Positions 7,371 to 15,222 of a stretch of 32,537 nt of DNA are shown here, piece after piece. The position numbers were made by a program, and so were the translations under genes. Position 1 is the stretch's first letter, and each line of letters begins with the position of its first letter. The notes below the pieces were generated by a model. The model did not search any database and had not been told where the DNA came from. It was given only the letters and a program-made list of their open reading frames with translations. This DNA is from DATEJJ01 sp039649115 (lineage in GTDB: Bacteria; Actinomycetota; Actinomycetes; Mycobacteriales; Micromonosporaceae): the NCBI GenBank assembly GCA_039649115.1, contig JBBWZQ010000374.1:1-32537 (forward strand), read 5' to 3'.

Positions 7371-8534
7371 TCAGACCAGTTCGAGGATGGTCGCATTGGC
7401 CATCCCGCCGCCCTCGCACATCGTCTGGAGCCCGTACCGGATGCTCCGGTCGCGCATCTGGGCGAGCAGCGTCGTCATGATCCGCGCACCGGACCCGCCG
7501 AGCGGGTGCCCCAGCGCGATCGCGCCGCCCCTCGGGTTCAGCCGCGCCGGGTCGGCGCCGGTCTCCGCGAGCCAGGCCAGCGGTACCGGCGCGAAGGCCT
7601 CGTTCACCTCGTACACGCCGATGTCGCCGATGGACAGGCCGGCCCGGCGCAGCGCCTTGGCGGTGGCCGGGATGGGTGCGGTCAGCATGATCACCGGATC
7701 GTCCCCGGCGACCACGGCGGTGTGGATCCGGGCGAGCGGGGTGAGGCCGTGCGCCGTGGCCCACTCGCTGGTCGTGATCGCCACGGCGGCCGAGCCGTCG
7801 GAGATCTGCGAGGCGGAACCGGCGGTGACCACGCCGTCCGGCCGGAACGGGGTGGGCAGCTGCGCGAGGCGGGCCAGCGAGGTGTCGCGGCGGATGCCCT
7901 CGTCCTGCTTGACCGTCTCCACCGGCACGATCTCGGTGTCGAACTCGCCGGCGTCCTGCGCGGCGGCCGCGCGCCAGTGGCTGTCCAGCGAGTACTCGTC
8001 GAGGCGGGTGCGCGGGAACCCCCACCGCTCGGCGATCGTCTCCGCGCCCACGCCCTGGTTGAACGGCACCACCGCGTCCGCGTCGAAGCCGGGCGCGCCG
8101 GCGTACCGGGCGCGGACCAGCTCGCCGTACGGCAGGCCGGCACCGCCGCTCACCGAGGCGCCCATGCCCACCCGGCTCATCGACTCCACGCCGCCGGCCA
8201 CCACGAGATCGGCATGGCCGGCCAGTACCGTCGCGGCGGCGAAGTGCACCGCCTGCTGGCTGGAGCCGCACTGCCGGTCCAGCGTCGTGCCGGGCACCGA
8301 CTCGGGCCAGCCGGCCGCGAGCGCGGCGCTGCGTCCCACATTCCAGGCCTGCTCGCCGACCTGTGACACGCAGCCCCAGACGACATCGTCCACATCGGAC
8401 GGATCGAAGCCGGTACGGGTGGCGAGGGCGCGCAGCACGTGCGCGGAGAGGTCGACGGGGTGCACCGTGGACAGGCCACCCTTGCGGCGGCCGACCGGGG
8501 TGCGCACCGCCCCGACGATGACGGCGTCGCGCAT
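7371..8534 (-). CDS. Thiolase family protein (acetyl-CoA C-acyltransferase)
   Basis: A 387-residue thiolase of normal length. It should catalyse CoA-dependent cleavage of 3-ketoacyl-CoA, or the reverse Claisen condensation. The catalytic residues are present: nucleophile Cys89 (DRQCGSSQQA), the NEAFAPV motif, His343 (GGAIALGHPLGGSGAR) and the second active-site Cys373 (CEGGGMAN). The N-terminus (MRDAVIVGAVRTPVGRRKGGL) is also canonical. The ATG has a good ribosome-binding site (GAGGAG, 5-nt spacing). No beta-oxidation partner is adjacent. It is divergent from the TM2 gene across a 61-bp promoter region. Confidence 0.95.
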   Translation of the reverse strand: MRDAVIVGAVRTPVGRRKGGLSTVHPVDLSAHVLRALATRTGFDPSDVDDVVWGCVSQVGEQAWNVGRSAALAAGWPESVPGTTLDRQCGSSQQAVHFAAATVLAGHADLVVAGGVESMSRVGMGASVSGGAGLPYGELVRARYAGAPGFDADAVVPFNQGVGAETIAERWGFPRTRLDEYSLDSHWRAAAAQDAGEFDTEIVPVETVKQDEGIRRDTSLARLAQLPTPFRPDGVVTAGSASQISDGSAAVAITTSEWATAHGLTPLARIHTAVVAGDDPVIMLTAPIPATAKALRRAGLSIGDIGVYEVNEAFAPVPLAWLAETGADPARLNPRGGAIALGHPLGGSGARIMTTLLAQMRDRSIRYGLQTMCEGGGMANATILELV

Positions 8535-8595
8535 CGGTACTCCTCGGTAGTTCAGGTGCTGCCGATCGTACCCTCACCTGCCGTACCCTCTGAGG

Positions 8596-9303
8596 ATGTC
8601 CGAAACTCCACAGTACGGTCCGGCTGACCCGACCCAGCGCTTCGATCCCACGGCGCAGCCGGCTTCGCCCGCGTCACCTCCGCAGGCGCCCACTTCCGGG
8701 CAGCCCGGTGGCGGGACTCCCTACGCCGACCCGACCCAGCCGATGTATTCACCCGGGCCTGGTGCCACTCCGACACCGCCCACGTACACCACTCCGCCGG
8801 CGCCCGACTACGGCACGACGCCGGGGTACTACCAGTCCGGGAGCGCCACCCCGCCCAGTTCCCCCGCGCCGGACGCGTGGGGACAGCAGCAGCCGGCGCC
8901 CGGGTACCAGGCGGAGACTCCCGGATACCCGACCAGCGGCGGCGCGTCCTACGGGTACCAGCAGCCCCAGCAGTACGGGCAGCAGCCCCAGTACCCCCAG
9001 GGCCAGTACCCGCAGCAGGGCCAGGTCGCGTACCCGGCGCAGTACCAGCAGCCGCAGGCGATGTACGACGCGCAGGGCCGGCCGCTGTCCGACAAGAGCA
9101 AGATGGTCGCCGGCCTGCTCGGCATCTTCCTCGGCGGGCTCGGGGTGGGCCGCTTCTACACCGGCCACATCGGCCTGGGCGTCGCGCAGCTCATCGTGAG
9201 TGTGTGCACCCTGGGCATCGGCGCGATCTGGGGCCTGGTGGACGGCATCATCATCCTGGTCAACGGCGGCACGGACGCGCAGGGGCGGATACTGCGCGAT
9301 TAG
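8596..9303 (+). CDS. TM2-domain membrane protein with Pro/Gln/Tyr-rich N-terminus
   Basis: A 235-residue protein. Residues 1-155 are low-complexity, rich in Pro, Gln, Tyr, Gly and Thr (repeated QQPQYPQ-type runs), and probably disordered. Residues about 160-235 form a TM2 domain: a cytoplasmic DKSK lead, a first helix (VAGLLGIFLGGLGVGRFY with the conserved GRFYTG turn), then a second helix ending in DGIIILVNGGTDAQGR. TM2 proteins have no generally agreed bacterial function. A TACCCT -10-like element (8584-8589) is six bases before the ATG, so the mRNA may be leaderless; GAGG directly abuts the ATG, too close for normal use. Confidence 0.88.
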   Translation: MSETPQYGPADPTQRFDPTAQPASPASPPQAPTSGQPGGGTPYADPTQPMYSPGPGATPTPPTYTTPPAPDYGTTPGYYQSGSATPPSSPAPDAWGQQQPAPGYQAETPGYPTSGGASYGYQQPQQYGQQPQYPQGQYPQQGQVAYPAQYQQPQAMYDAQGRPLSDKSKMVAGLLGIFLGGLGVGRFYTGHIGLGVAQLIVSVCTLGIGAIWGLVDGIIILVNGGTDAQGRILRD

Positions 9304-9330
9304 TCGCACGCGAACGCGTGGGATCCTGGG

Positions 9331-9837
9331 GTGGTGGAGCTTCGAGACCCGGCGATGCCGGATGAGCCCGCCACCCCGCGGCCATTGCCTTCCCATGGTG
9401 TCCCGGCGGGCGTGGGTCCGGTGGCCGCGGCGCGGTGGCGGGTGGACACGCGGCTGACCGGCATGCGGATCGCCGGGACCCTGATCTTCGCGGCCGCCGC
9501 GGTGCTGCTGCGCGGCGACCCGCTCGGCCTGGCGCTGTGCGCGCTGGCCGCCGCGGCGCTGCTGGTCTACACCGCGCGCGACGTGCTGGCGCCGGTCCGG
9601 TTGGCCGCCGACGCCGAGGGGGTCACCGTGGTCGCCGGCTTCGCCCGCCGCGTGCGGTTGCGCTGGGACCAGATCGATCGGGTACGGGTGGACCGCCGCC
9701 GCCGCCTCGGCACCGTCGCCGAACTGCTCGAGATCGACGCCGGCGACACCCTGCACCTGTTCAGCTCGTACGACCTCGGCGTGGCGCCGCACGAGGTGGA
9801 GCAGACGCTGCGGACCGTGCGCGGCGCGACCGGGTGA
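9331..9837 (+). CDS. PH-like domain membrane protein
   Basis: A 168-residue protein. After a Pro-rich start, two closely spaced hydrophobic helices (about 47-60 and 65-80) form a membrane hairpin. A C-terminal beta-rich domain follows (RLAADAEGVTVVAGFARRVRLRWDQIDRVRVDRRRR, then LEIDAGDTLHLFSSYDLG). This is the layout of bacterial PH-domain (bPH) proteins: two TM segments followed by a PH-like fold with the W-x-x-I motif. The GTG at 9331 was used; a second GTG follows at 9334. The gene is co-directional with the TM2 gene (27-nt gap) and convergent with the rhomboid gene. The stop codon lies in a small 15-bp-period duplication. Confidence 0.8.
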   Translation: MVELRDPAMPDEPATPRPLPSHGVPAGVGPVAAARWRVDTRLTGMRIAGTLIFAAAAVLLRGDPLGLALCALAAAALLVYTARDVLAPVRLAADAEGVTVVAGFARRVRLRWDQIDRVRVDRRRRLGTVAELLEIDAGDTLHLFSSYDLGVAPHEVEQTLRTVRGATG

Positions 9838-9851
9838 GTCGCGACCGGGTG
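9825..9851. repeat. 12-bp direct duplication across a stop codon
   Basis: The 12-mer cgcgaccgggtg occurs at 9825-9836 and 9840-9851 (period 15). The first copy carries the TG of the TGA stop of the PH-like gene. The period and the position at a stop codon match the duplication at 1706-1732. Confidence 0.65.
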
Positions 9852-9903
9852 CGCACGGCCGGAGCCGGGGGTGGCGGAGGTTGGCACACTCCGCGTTCCG
9901 TCG

Positions 9904-10821
9904 TCACCCGTTGAGGGCGGACGTCTTCCAGATGGACAGCGCGGCGAGCAGCACGACCGTGCCCACGGTGACCGCGACCTGCACGGCGGTGCGGTGGTTG
10001 CGCGGTGCGTAGGCGATCCCCGCCCCCGCCACGGCGCCGGTCACCAGGCCGCCCACGTGCCCGGCGATCGAGATGCCCGGCACGCTGAACGTGAAGACCA
10101 GGTTGATGACGATCACCGGGATCACCGACGAGGCGTTGCGGCCCAGCCGGCGCAGCACCAGGAACAGCGCGGCGAACATGCCGAACAGCGCGGTGGAGGC
10201 GCCCGCGCTGAGCGCGTCGGGCTGGAAGACGTAGGCGGCGACGTTCCCGCCGAGCCCGGCCACGAGGTAGAGCGCGACGAACCGCAGCGGCCCGAGGGCG
10301 GCCTCCAGGGTCCGCCCCAGGATCCACAGGGCCCACATGTTCATCGCCAGGTGCAGCAGGCCGTAGTGCATGAACATCGCCGTGAACAGCCGGTAGTACT
10401 CGCCGGTGGCGACCCCGTGCAGCGTGTGGTCGGTCTGGCTGTAGGTGCCCAGGCCGAAGACCGCCAGCCGGTCCATGAGCGGGGTCCGGCCACCGAGCAG
10501 GCCGCCGAAGCCCGACCCACCCAGCGCGCTGCCGGCGCTCTTCGCCGAGGCCAGCGAGACCAGGAACATGACGATGTTGAGGACGAGCAGGGTGATCGTG
10601 GCGTACCCGCTCTGCCCGGCCGCGCTGCCCCCGAACGCGGTGCGCGCCGGTCGCTGGGTGCGCCGGCCCTCCGCCACGCACTGCGGGCACTGGAAGCCGA
10701 CCGACGCCTCGCGCATGCAGTCGGGGCAGATGGGCCGGTTGCAGCGGGTGCAGCGGACGTACGTCTCCCGGCCGGAGTGCCGATAGCACGTGGGTACTCC
10801 GACCGGGGGGACGCTCGTCAT
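9904..10821 (-). CDS. Rhomboid intramembrane serine protease with N-terminal zinc-binding module
   Basis: A 305-residue membrane protease. Residues 12-48 hold a cysteine/histidine cluster (C12, H15, C24, C27, C32, C35, C45, C48) typical of the B-box-like zinc module of actinobacterial rhomboids. The rhomboid domain has about six TM helices. It carries the HLAMN motif (His157/Asn161), the nucleophile Ser209 in SAGASTALFG and the catalytic His255 in SIAGHVGGL. It should cleave transmembrane substrates in the lipid bilayer; the substrate is unknown. It starts 17 nt after the cyclophilin gene, so the two form an operon. A rhomboid beside a cyclophilin is a recurring actinobacterial neighbourhood. 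Confidence 0.95.
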   Translation of the reverse strand: MTSVPPVGVPTCYRHSGRETYVRCTRCNRPICPDCMREASVGFQCPQCVAEGRRTQRPARTAFGGSAAGQSGYATITLLVLNIVMFLVSLASAKSAGSALGGSGFGGLLGGRTPLMDRLAVFGLGTYSQTDHTLHGVATGEYYRLFTAMFMHYGLLHLAMNMWALWILGRTLEAALGPLRFVALYLVAGLGGNVAAYVFQPDALSAGASTALFGMFAALFLVLRRLGRNASSVIPVIVINLVFTFSVPGISIAGHVGGLVTGAVAGAGIAYAPRNHRTAVQVAVTVGTVVLLAALSIWKTSALNG

Positions 10822-10838
10822 GCCGCCTAGGTTATCGC

Positions 10839-11351
10839 TCAGCGCTGGATCTCCACGCGCTCGATCACCATCTCCTCGACCGGCCGGTCGCCGGCCCTCG
10901 TGCGGGTGGTCGCGATGGCGTCCACGACCTTCCTGGACTCGTCGTCGGCCACCTTGCCGAAGATGGTGTGCTTCCGGTTGAGGTGGGGCGTCGGGCCGAC
11001 CGTGACGAAGAACTGGGAGCCGTTCGTGCCGGGGCCCGCGTTCGCCATCGCCAGCAGGTAGGGCCGGGTGAACGCCAGTTCCGGGTGGAACTCGTCGCCG
11101 AACTGGTAGCCGGGCCCGCCGCGGCCGGTACCCGTGGGGTCGCCACCCTGGATCATGAACCCGTCGATCACCCGGTGGAAGACCGTCCCGTCGTAGTACG
11201 GCCCGCTGCCCGGCTGCCCGGTACGCGGGTCCGTGTAGGGCCTGGTGCCCTCGGCCAGCTCCACGAAATTGCGCACGGTCTCCGGCGCCTGCTCGTCGAA
11301 CAGCAACAGCCGGATGGGGCCCGCATTCGTATGCAGCACCGCGTAGGTCAC
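10839..11351 (-). CDS. Peptidyl-prolyl cis-trans isomerase, cyclophilin type
   Basis: A 170-residue cytoplasmic cyclophilin; no signal peptide is present. The active-site pattern is intact: VFHRVIDGFMIQGGDPTGTG (the catalytic Arg lies in FHR), the MANAGPGTNGSQFFVT block, and the HLNRKHTIFGKV block that replaces the usual Trp position with His. It should accelerate proline isomerisation during protein folding. GTG at 11351 was chosen as start because GAGGAG lies 6 nt upstream and homologues begin just here; a longer in-frame reading to 11453 lacks family similarity. The rhomboid gene follows in the same operon. Confidence 0.94.
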   Translation of the reverse strand: MTYAVLHTNAGPIRLLLFDEQAPETVRNFVELAEGTRPYTDPRTGQPGSGPYYDGTVFHRVIDGFMIQGGDPTGTGRGGPGYQFGDEFHPELAFTRPYLLAMANAGPGTNGSQFFVTVGPTPHLNRKHTIFGKVADDESRKVVDAIATTRTRAGDRPVEEMVIERVEIQR

Positions 11352-11490
11352 AGCACGCTCCTCACTTCTGCTGAAGATCTGTAGGCAATCCTGCCATCTG
11401 TCCGTTCCGGTGGTACGGCGGCGTCGGAAGGGGCAATATGTCGGTTGAAGCACCTGCCGGGGGGTACGGGTGCCGCAGGAGGTGGGGCAC

Positions 11491-12078
11491 GTGTTTGGAC
11501 GACGTCAGCGCGCGAGCAACCGGAGCCGGACAGCTGGCCAGCAGATGCGCGCGGAGTTCGGTCAGGGGATGGGTCATCTGCGGCTCGCGGCGACGCACGG
11601 AGCGGGCAGCGTCGCCCGTACCGTCGGGCCGAGGCTGCGTGGAGTGCGCGCGGCGGCTCTCGTACCCTTGGCGGCTGCGGCGCGCGCCGGAGTGAAGGCA
11701 CCCAAGACAAAGGAGTCGAAGATGTCTCGGAAGCGGACCAGGTGGCTGGCGGGGATGCTCGCGGCGGGCACCGTCGCCGGCGTGACCGGTGCGCTCGTCG
11801 CGCGCCGGCGCAACCGGTCGCGGTGGGAGGAGTACGAGTCGCAGGGCCGCGCGCAGGCGGCGACCGGGACGGCTCCGGCCCCGGGCGGCCCGACCGCCCG
11901 GGACACCGACTGGGCGGGTACGGGCAAGCAGACCGCGCACGACTGGGCGAGCTCCACCAAGGACACCGCCGGCGCCGGCGCCGGTACCACGGCGGAGAAG
12001 CTCGCCGACCCGCTGGACATCACGGGCGAGCACTTCGCCGACAACACCTCGCCCATCTCGAAGAACACCAGAGGCTGA
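11491..12078 (+). CDS. Helical single-pass membrane protein, possibly DUF5324-like
   Basis: A 195-residue protein. The N-terminal third is basic and helical (RRQRASNRSR onward, then AATHGAGSVARTVGPRLRGVRAAA). A hydrophobic segment (about 85-102, MLAAGTVAGVTGALVA) is followed by RRRNRSR as a stop-transfer, then a polar Thr/Ala/Gly-rich tail ending in SKNTRG. This organisation, and its place beside a cyclophilin gene, recall the DUF5324-type proteins of Streptomyces; that link is inference. GTG at 11491 was chosen because a full AGGAGGT lies 7 nt upstream. A second in-frame ATG at 11722 has its own AAGGAG 6 nt upstream, so a short form consisting of the TM segment and tail may also be made. Confidence 0.72.
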   Translation: MFGRRQRASNRSRTAGQQMRAEFGQGMGHLRLAATHGAGSVARTVGPRLRGVRAAALVPLAAAARAGVKAPKTKESKMSRKRTRWLAGMLAAGTVAGVTGALVARRRNRSRWEEYESQGRAQAATGTAPAPGGPTARDTDWAGTGKQTAHDWASSTKDTAGAGAGTTAEKLADPLDITGEHFADNTSPISKNTRG

Positions 12079-12087
12079 CGGCAGCGG

Positions 12088-13209
12088 TCACAGCCAGCCG
12101 GACTTCCGGAAGAAGCGGTACAGCACGATCGAGGAGACCACGCACAGGGCGAACACGGTGGGGTAGCCGTACTTCCAGTGCAGCTCCGGCATGAAGTGGA
12201 AGTTCATCCCGTAGATGCCGGCCACCGCGGTCCACACGGCGGCGATACCGGCCCAGGCGGCTATCTTGCGCATGTCGTCGTTCTGCTCGACGGTCACCTG
12301 GGCCAGCCGCGCCTGCATGATGGAGTTGAGCAGTTCGTCGAAGGACTGCACCTGCTCGACCGTGCGGGTCAGGTGGTCGTGCACGTCCCGGAAGTACCGC
12401 CGGATCTCCTTGGGTACCTCCGGCAGCCGGCCGCCCACGATCGCCTCCAGCGGCCGTTGCAGCGGCAGCACCGCGCGCCGGAACTCCAGCATCTCCCGCT
12501 TGAGCTGGTAGACGTTCTGGATCCGGCCGCGGCCGCCCTGCCGCCCGAAGACGCTCTCCTCCATCACGTCGATGTCCATCTCGACGCGGTCGGCACAGTC
12601 CACATAGGAGTCGACGATCCGGTCGTAGATGGCGTGCGCGACCGACCATGGGCCGTGGCGCAGCAGGTCCGGCTTGGCCTCCAGGTCCGCGCGCACCGAG
12701 GCGAGCTCGCCGCCGCCGCCCTGCCGCACCGTGATGACGAAGTCCTCACCGATGAACAGCATCACCGAGCCGGTCTCCACGATCTCGGAGAACTCGGTCA
12801 GCTCGGTGTGCTCCAGGTACCGCGTGGTGCGCAGCCCGGCGAACACCATGTCCCCGTACCGCTCGATCTTCGGCCGCTGGTACCCGGTGATGGTCGCGTC
12901 CTCGACGGGCAGCTCGTGCAGGTTGAACGTGGCGGCTATCTCGGTCAGCTCGGCCTCGGTCGGCTCGTGCAGGCCGACCCACACGAACGCCTGCGGCGTG
13001 CGCCTGGCGGTGAGCAGCGCCTCGGCGTAGTGCCACTCGCCGGGCTCGCGCTTGCCGTCGACGTACACCCCGCAGTCCACAATGGAGCTGCGGACCGCCG
13101 GTGCGCTGGTGGCGGAGGACCCGCCGTTGTGGCCGCCGCCGAGCATCCGGCCGACCGCGCTGATCGCCCTGGAGATGCCCCGATCGCGCTGTTCTCGCTG
13201 GTCCGCCAT
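12088..13209 (-). CDS. corA: CorA-family magnesium/cobalt transport protein
   Basis: A 373-residue divalent-cation channel. The large cytoplasmic alpha/beta domain (about 40-300) includes the conserved Y-D-R-I-V-D-x-Y helix region and the long stalk helix. Two C-terminal TM helices follow: the first ends with the signature GMN at 334-336 (IYGMNF), then the MPELHW loop, then a second helix and a basic tail RFFRKSGWL. It forms pentamers that move Mg2+ (or Co2+) into the cell. A disordered Gly/Ser stretch lies at 20-40. Its stop is 9 nt from the stop of the convergent membrane-protein gene. A very long hairpin lies just upstream of its start. Confidence 0.95.
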   Translation of the reverse strand: MADQREQRDRGISRAISAVGRMLGGGHNGGSSATSAPAVRSSIVDCGVYVDGKREPGEWHYAEALLTARRTPQAFVWVGLHEPTEAELTEIAATFNLHELPVEDATITGYQRPKIERYGDMVFAGLRTTRYLEHTELTEFSEIVETGSVMLFIGEDFVITVRQGGGGELASVRADLEAKPDLLRHGPWSVAHAIYDRIVDSYVDCADRVEMDIDVMEESVFGRQGGRGRIQNVYQLKREMLEFRRAVLPLQRPLEAIVGGRLPEVPKEIRRYFRDVHDHLTRTVEQVQSFDELLNSIMQARLAQVTVEQNDDMRKIAAWAGIAAVWTAVAGIYGMNFHFMPELHWKYGYPTVFALCVVSSIVLYRFFRKSGWL

Positions 13210-13242
13210 GGCTCTAGTGTCCTGTGCCGCGCGGGGAAAGTC

Positions 13243-13300
13243 GGCACCGGGTGGGCTGGCCGCAGGTGGGGGTGGGGGAGCGGCCGGCCCACCCGGTGCC
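13243..13300 (-). terminator. Very long 21-bp hairpin upstream of corA
   Basis: The arms 13243-13263 and 13280-13300 pair over 21 bp with one G-U. The 16-nt loop (13264-13279) is almost pure G plus T on the plus strand. On the minus strand the hairpin lies between the aminotransferase stop (13426) and the corA start (13209), and is followed by a short C/T-rich stretch. Termination of aminotransferase transcripts is the simplest reading; a regulatory leader for corA is also possible. The 216-bp gap (13210-13425) holds no credible gene. A second small hairpin (GACATCA/TGATGTC, 13386-13404) lies just after the aminotransferase stop. Confidence 0.7.
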
Positions 13301-13425
13301 TCGGGGGGCGGGGGGTTATGCCTTCGGGCGAATAGATACGCCGGGTGGATTTTGATTCATGTGCGGTGTGAGAGGGAACCATCCGGACATCACGGTTTGA
13401 TGTCGGAAAGTTGACACGCCAGGAC

Positions 13426-14526
13426 CTACCCGCGTTTCTGTACCGTCCGCACGGCCTCGGCCAGCCGGCGTACACCCTCCGCCACCTGGTCGGACGGGAC
13501 TCCCGAGTAGGCCAGGCGCAGCGCGTGCCGGCCGCCCTCGAGGAGGAAGTCGCTGCCCTTCACGACCGCGACGCCACGCGCGGCGGCCTCCGGCAGGAGC
13601 AGATCGACGTCCACGTCGTCGGGCAGCTCCACCCACAGGAAGTAGCCGCCGTCGGGCTCGATGAACCGTACCCCCGGAATCTGCTCGCGCAGCGCGGCGC
13701 CCAGCAGGCCGGCGCGCCGCGCGAGCGCGGTGCTGACCGTCCGGACGGAGCGGTCGATGTCCCCGGAGGCGCAGAACTGGTACACGGTCGACTGGGCGAA
13801 CTGCCCCGCGGATATGTACAGGTTGGTCGCCTTGCGGGCGATGGACGAGATCAGCGGGGTCGGGCCGACCAGGTACCCGACCCGGACGCCGGGGCAGACG
13901 GTCTTGGTGAACGAGCTGGCGTGTACGACGCTTCCCGTCGTGTCCAGCGACAGCATCGTGGGCAGCCGCTCGCCCCGGAACCGGATGTCGGCGTACGGGT
14001 CGTCCTCGAAGATCGTGAAACCGTACTCGCCGGCCAGGTCGACTAGGGCCCGGCGCTTGTCCAGCGAGAGCGTGACGCCCGCGGGGTTCTGGTAGTTCGG
14101 GATGATGTGCGCGAGGGTGGGGCGCAGCCCCGACTTGAGCAGCGAGCGCAGCTCGTCGACGTCCAGGCCGTCCGGCTCCAGGGTCACCTGGTGCACCCGC
14201 CCGCCGAGGTCGTTCAGGTTGAGCAGGGTGCGGTCGTAGGTCGGCTTCTCCACGACCACCGGCTCGCCCGCCTTGACCAGCTCGGCGAAGAGGAACGCGT
14301 CGGCCTGCAGCGACCCGTTCGTCACCAGGACCTGGTCGACCTGGACCCCGTGCTTGCCGGCGATCCACCGGCGCAGCGCCGGGTATCCCAGCGAGTTGCC
14401 GTACGCGGTGGTGCCGGCGGGGTCGGTGTCGAGCGCGCGGATCGCCGCGGCCTTGAGCCCCGCGATGTCGACGATGTCGACCGACGGTGCACCGCGGGCG
14501 AAGGAGATGGTTTGTTCGGTGGTCAT
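13426..14526 (-). CDS. PLP-dependent aminotransferase, class I/II (fold type I)
   Basis: A 366-residue aminotransferase similar in text to 2-aminoadipate/LysN-type enzymes and to the catalytic half of MocR proteins, but without a DNA-binding domain. The landmarks are LVTNGSLQADAFL (PLP phosphate cup), HIIPNYQNPAGVTLS (Asn147), FEDDPYADIRF (Asp/Tyr contacts to PLP) and the Schiff-base Lys208 in SSFTKTVCPGVRVGY. The C-terminal RLAYSG carries the substrate-carboxylate Arg. The substrate is not determinable. The ATG has GAGG 5 nt upstream. The CBS-domain gene lies 82 nt upstream in the same direction. Confidence 0.92.
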   Translation of the reverse strand: MTTEQTISFARGAPSVDIVDIAGLKAAAIRALDTDPAGTTAYGNSLGYPALRRWIAGKHGVQVDQVLVTNGSLQADAFLFAELVKAGEPVVVEKPTYDRTLLNLNDLGGRVHQVTLEPDGLDVDELRSLLKSGLRPTLAHIIPNYQNPAGVTLSLDKRRALVDLAGEYGFTIFEDDPYADIRFRGERLPTMLSLDTTGSVVHASSFTKTVCPGVRVGYLVGPTPLISSIARKATNLYISAGQFAQSTVYQFCASGDIDRSVRTVSTALARRAGLLGAALREQIPGVRFIEPDGGYFLWVELPDDVDVDLLLPEAAARGVAVVKGSDFLLEGGRHALRLAYSGVPSDQVAEGVRRLAEAVRTVQKRG

Positions 14527-14608
14527 CTGATCCTCACGGGACGAGCGGCCGTCGGCCGCGCTGGACCCATGAAGCCTACGGCGCCACCGGGGGTGCCCCG
14601 CGAGCCAG

Positions 14609-15007
14609 TTATGTCCTCGCGGTGGCCGTCACCCTGGCCTCGGACCAGACCCGGAGCACGTCCCGTACCGAGATCACGCCGAGCACCTCGCCGTCGTCGA
14701 GCACGACCAGGTGGCGGAAGCCGCCCCGTACCATCGCGGCGGCCGCGTCCTCCAGCGTCCAGTCCGGGCCGGCGTACACCACGTCCCAGGTCAGGTGGTC
14801 GCCGGCGCGCGCCACGTCGGGATCCAGGCCCCGGCCGATGGCGTACAGGATGTCGCGCTCGGTCAGGATCCCGATCCCCTCGGAGTCGGGATCGTGGACC
14901 ACGGCGGAACCGATCCGGCGGCTGGACATCTGGGCGGCGACCTGGCGGATCGTGTGCTCGGGTCCGACCATCAGGACGGCCTTGCTCATCGCGTCGCGGA
15001 CCTGCAT
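14609..15007 (-). CDS. Tandem CBS-domain protein
   Basis: A 132-residue protein made entirely of a CBS pair (Bateman module). CBS1 is about 1-60 (VRDAMSKAVLMVGPEHTIRQVAAQM, then GSAVVHDPDSEGIGILTERDIL). CBS2 is about 75-128 (GFRHLVVLDDGEVLGVISVRDVLRVW). Such modules bind adenine nucleotides and regulate partner proteins. None of the neighbouring genes is an obvious partner. The ATG follows AAGGGG with normal spacing. Confidence 0.92.
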   Translation of the reverse strand: MQVRDAMSKAVLMVGPEHTIRQVAAQMSSRRIGSAVVHDPDSEGIGILTERDILYAIGRGLDPDVARAGDHLTWDVVYAGPDWTLEDAAAAMVRGGFRHLVVLDDGEVLGVISVRDVLRVWSEARVTATART

Positions 15008-15222
15008 GGCGCATCACCCCTTGCCTGGGACGTTACGGACATCGTCCCCGCCGGGTGGCCAAGTCTCAAGACTTGCGCTCTTGGGGCTGGCTTCCCGCCC
15101 GGGAACGCGGCCGGAGGCGAGCACGGCTTAAGGTAGGTCGAGCTAGTGGTGCGACGACTGTCGTTAACCTGGAGGTTGCCGGTCGGCGGCTCTGCCGTTC
15201 ACCCAGGGAGGGGAAAAACACC

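Noticed and set aside
13320..13372. 14-codon minus-strand frame MNQNPPGVSIRPKA in the corA upstream region
   Set aside because: It has no ribosome-binding site and no recognisable features; a chance frame is likely.
14107..15222. Upstream extension of the nucleotidyltransferase frame
   Set aside because: The extension is antisense to the aminotransferase and CBS genes. The conserved N-terminus and a ribosome-binding site place the start at GTG 15223.
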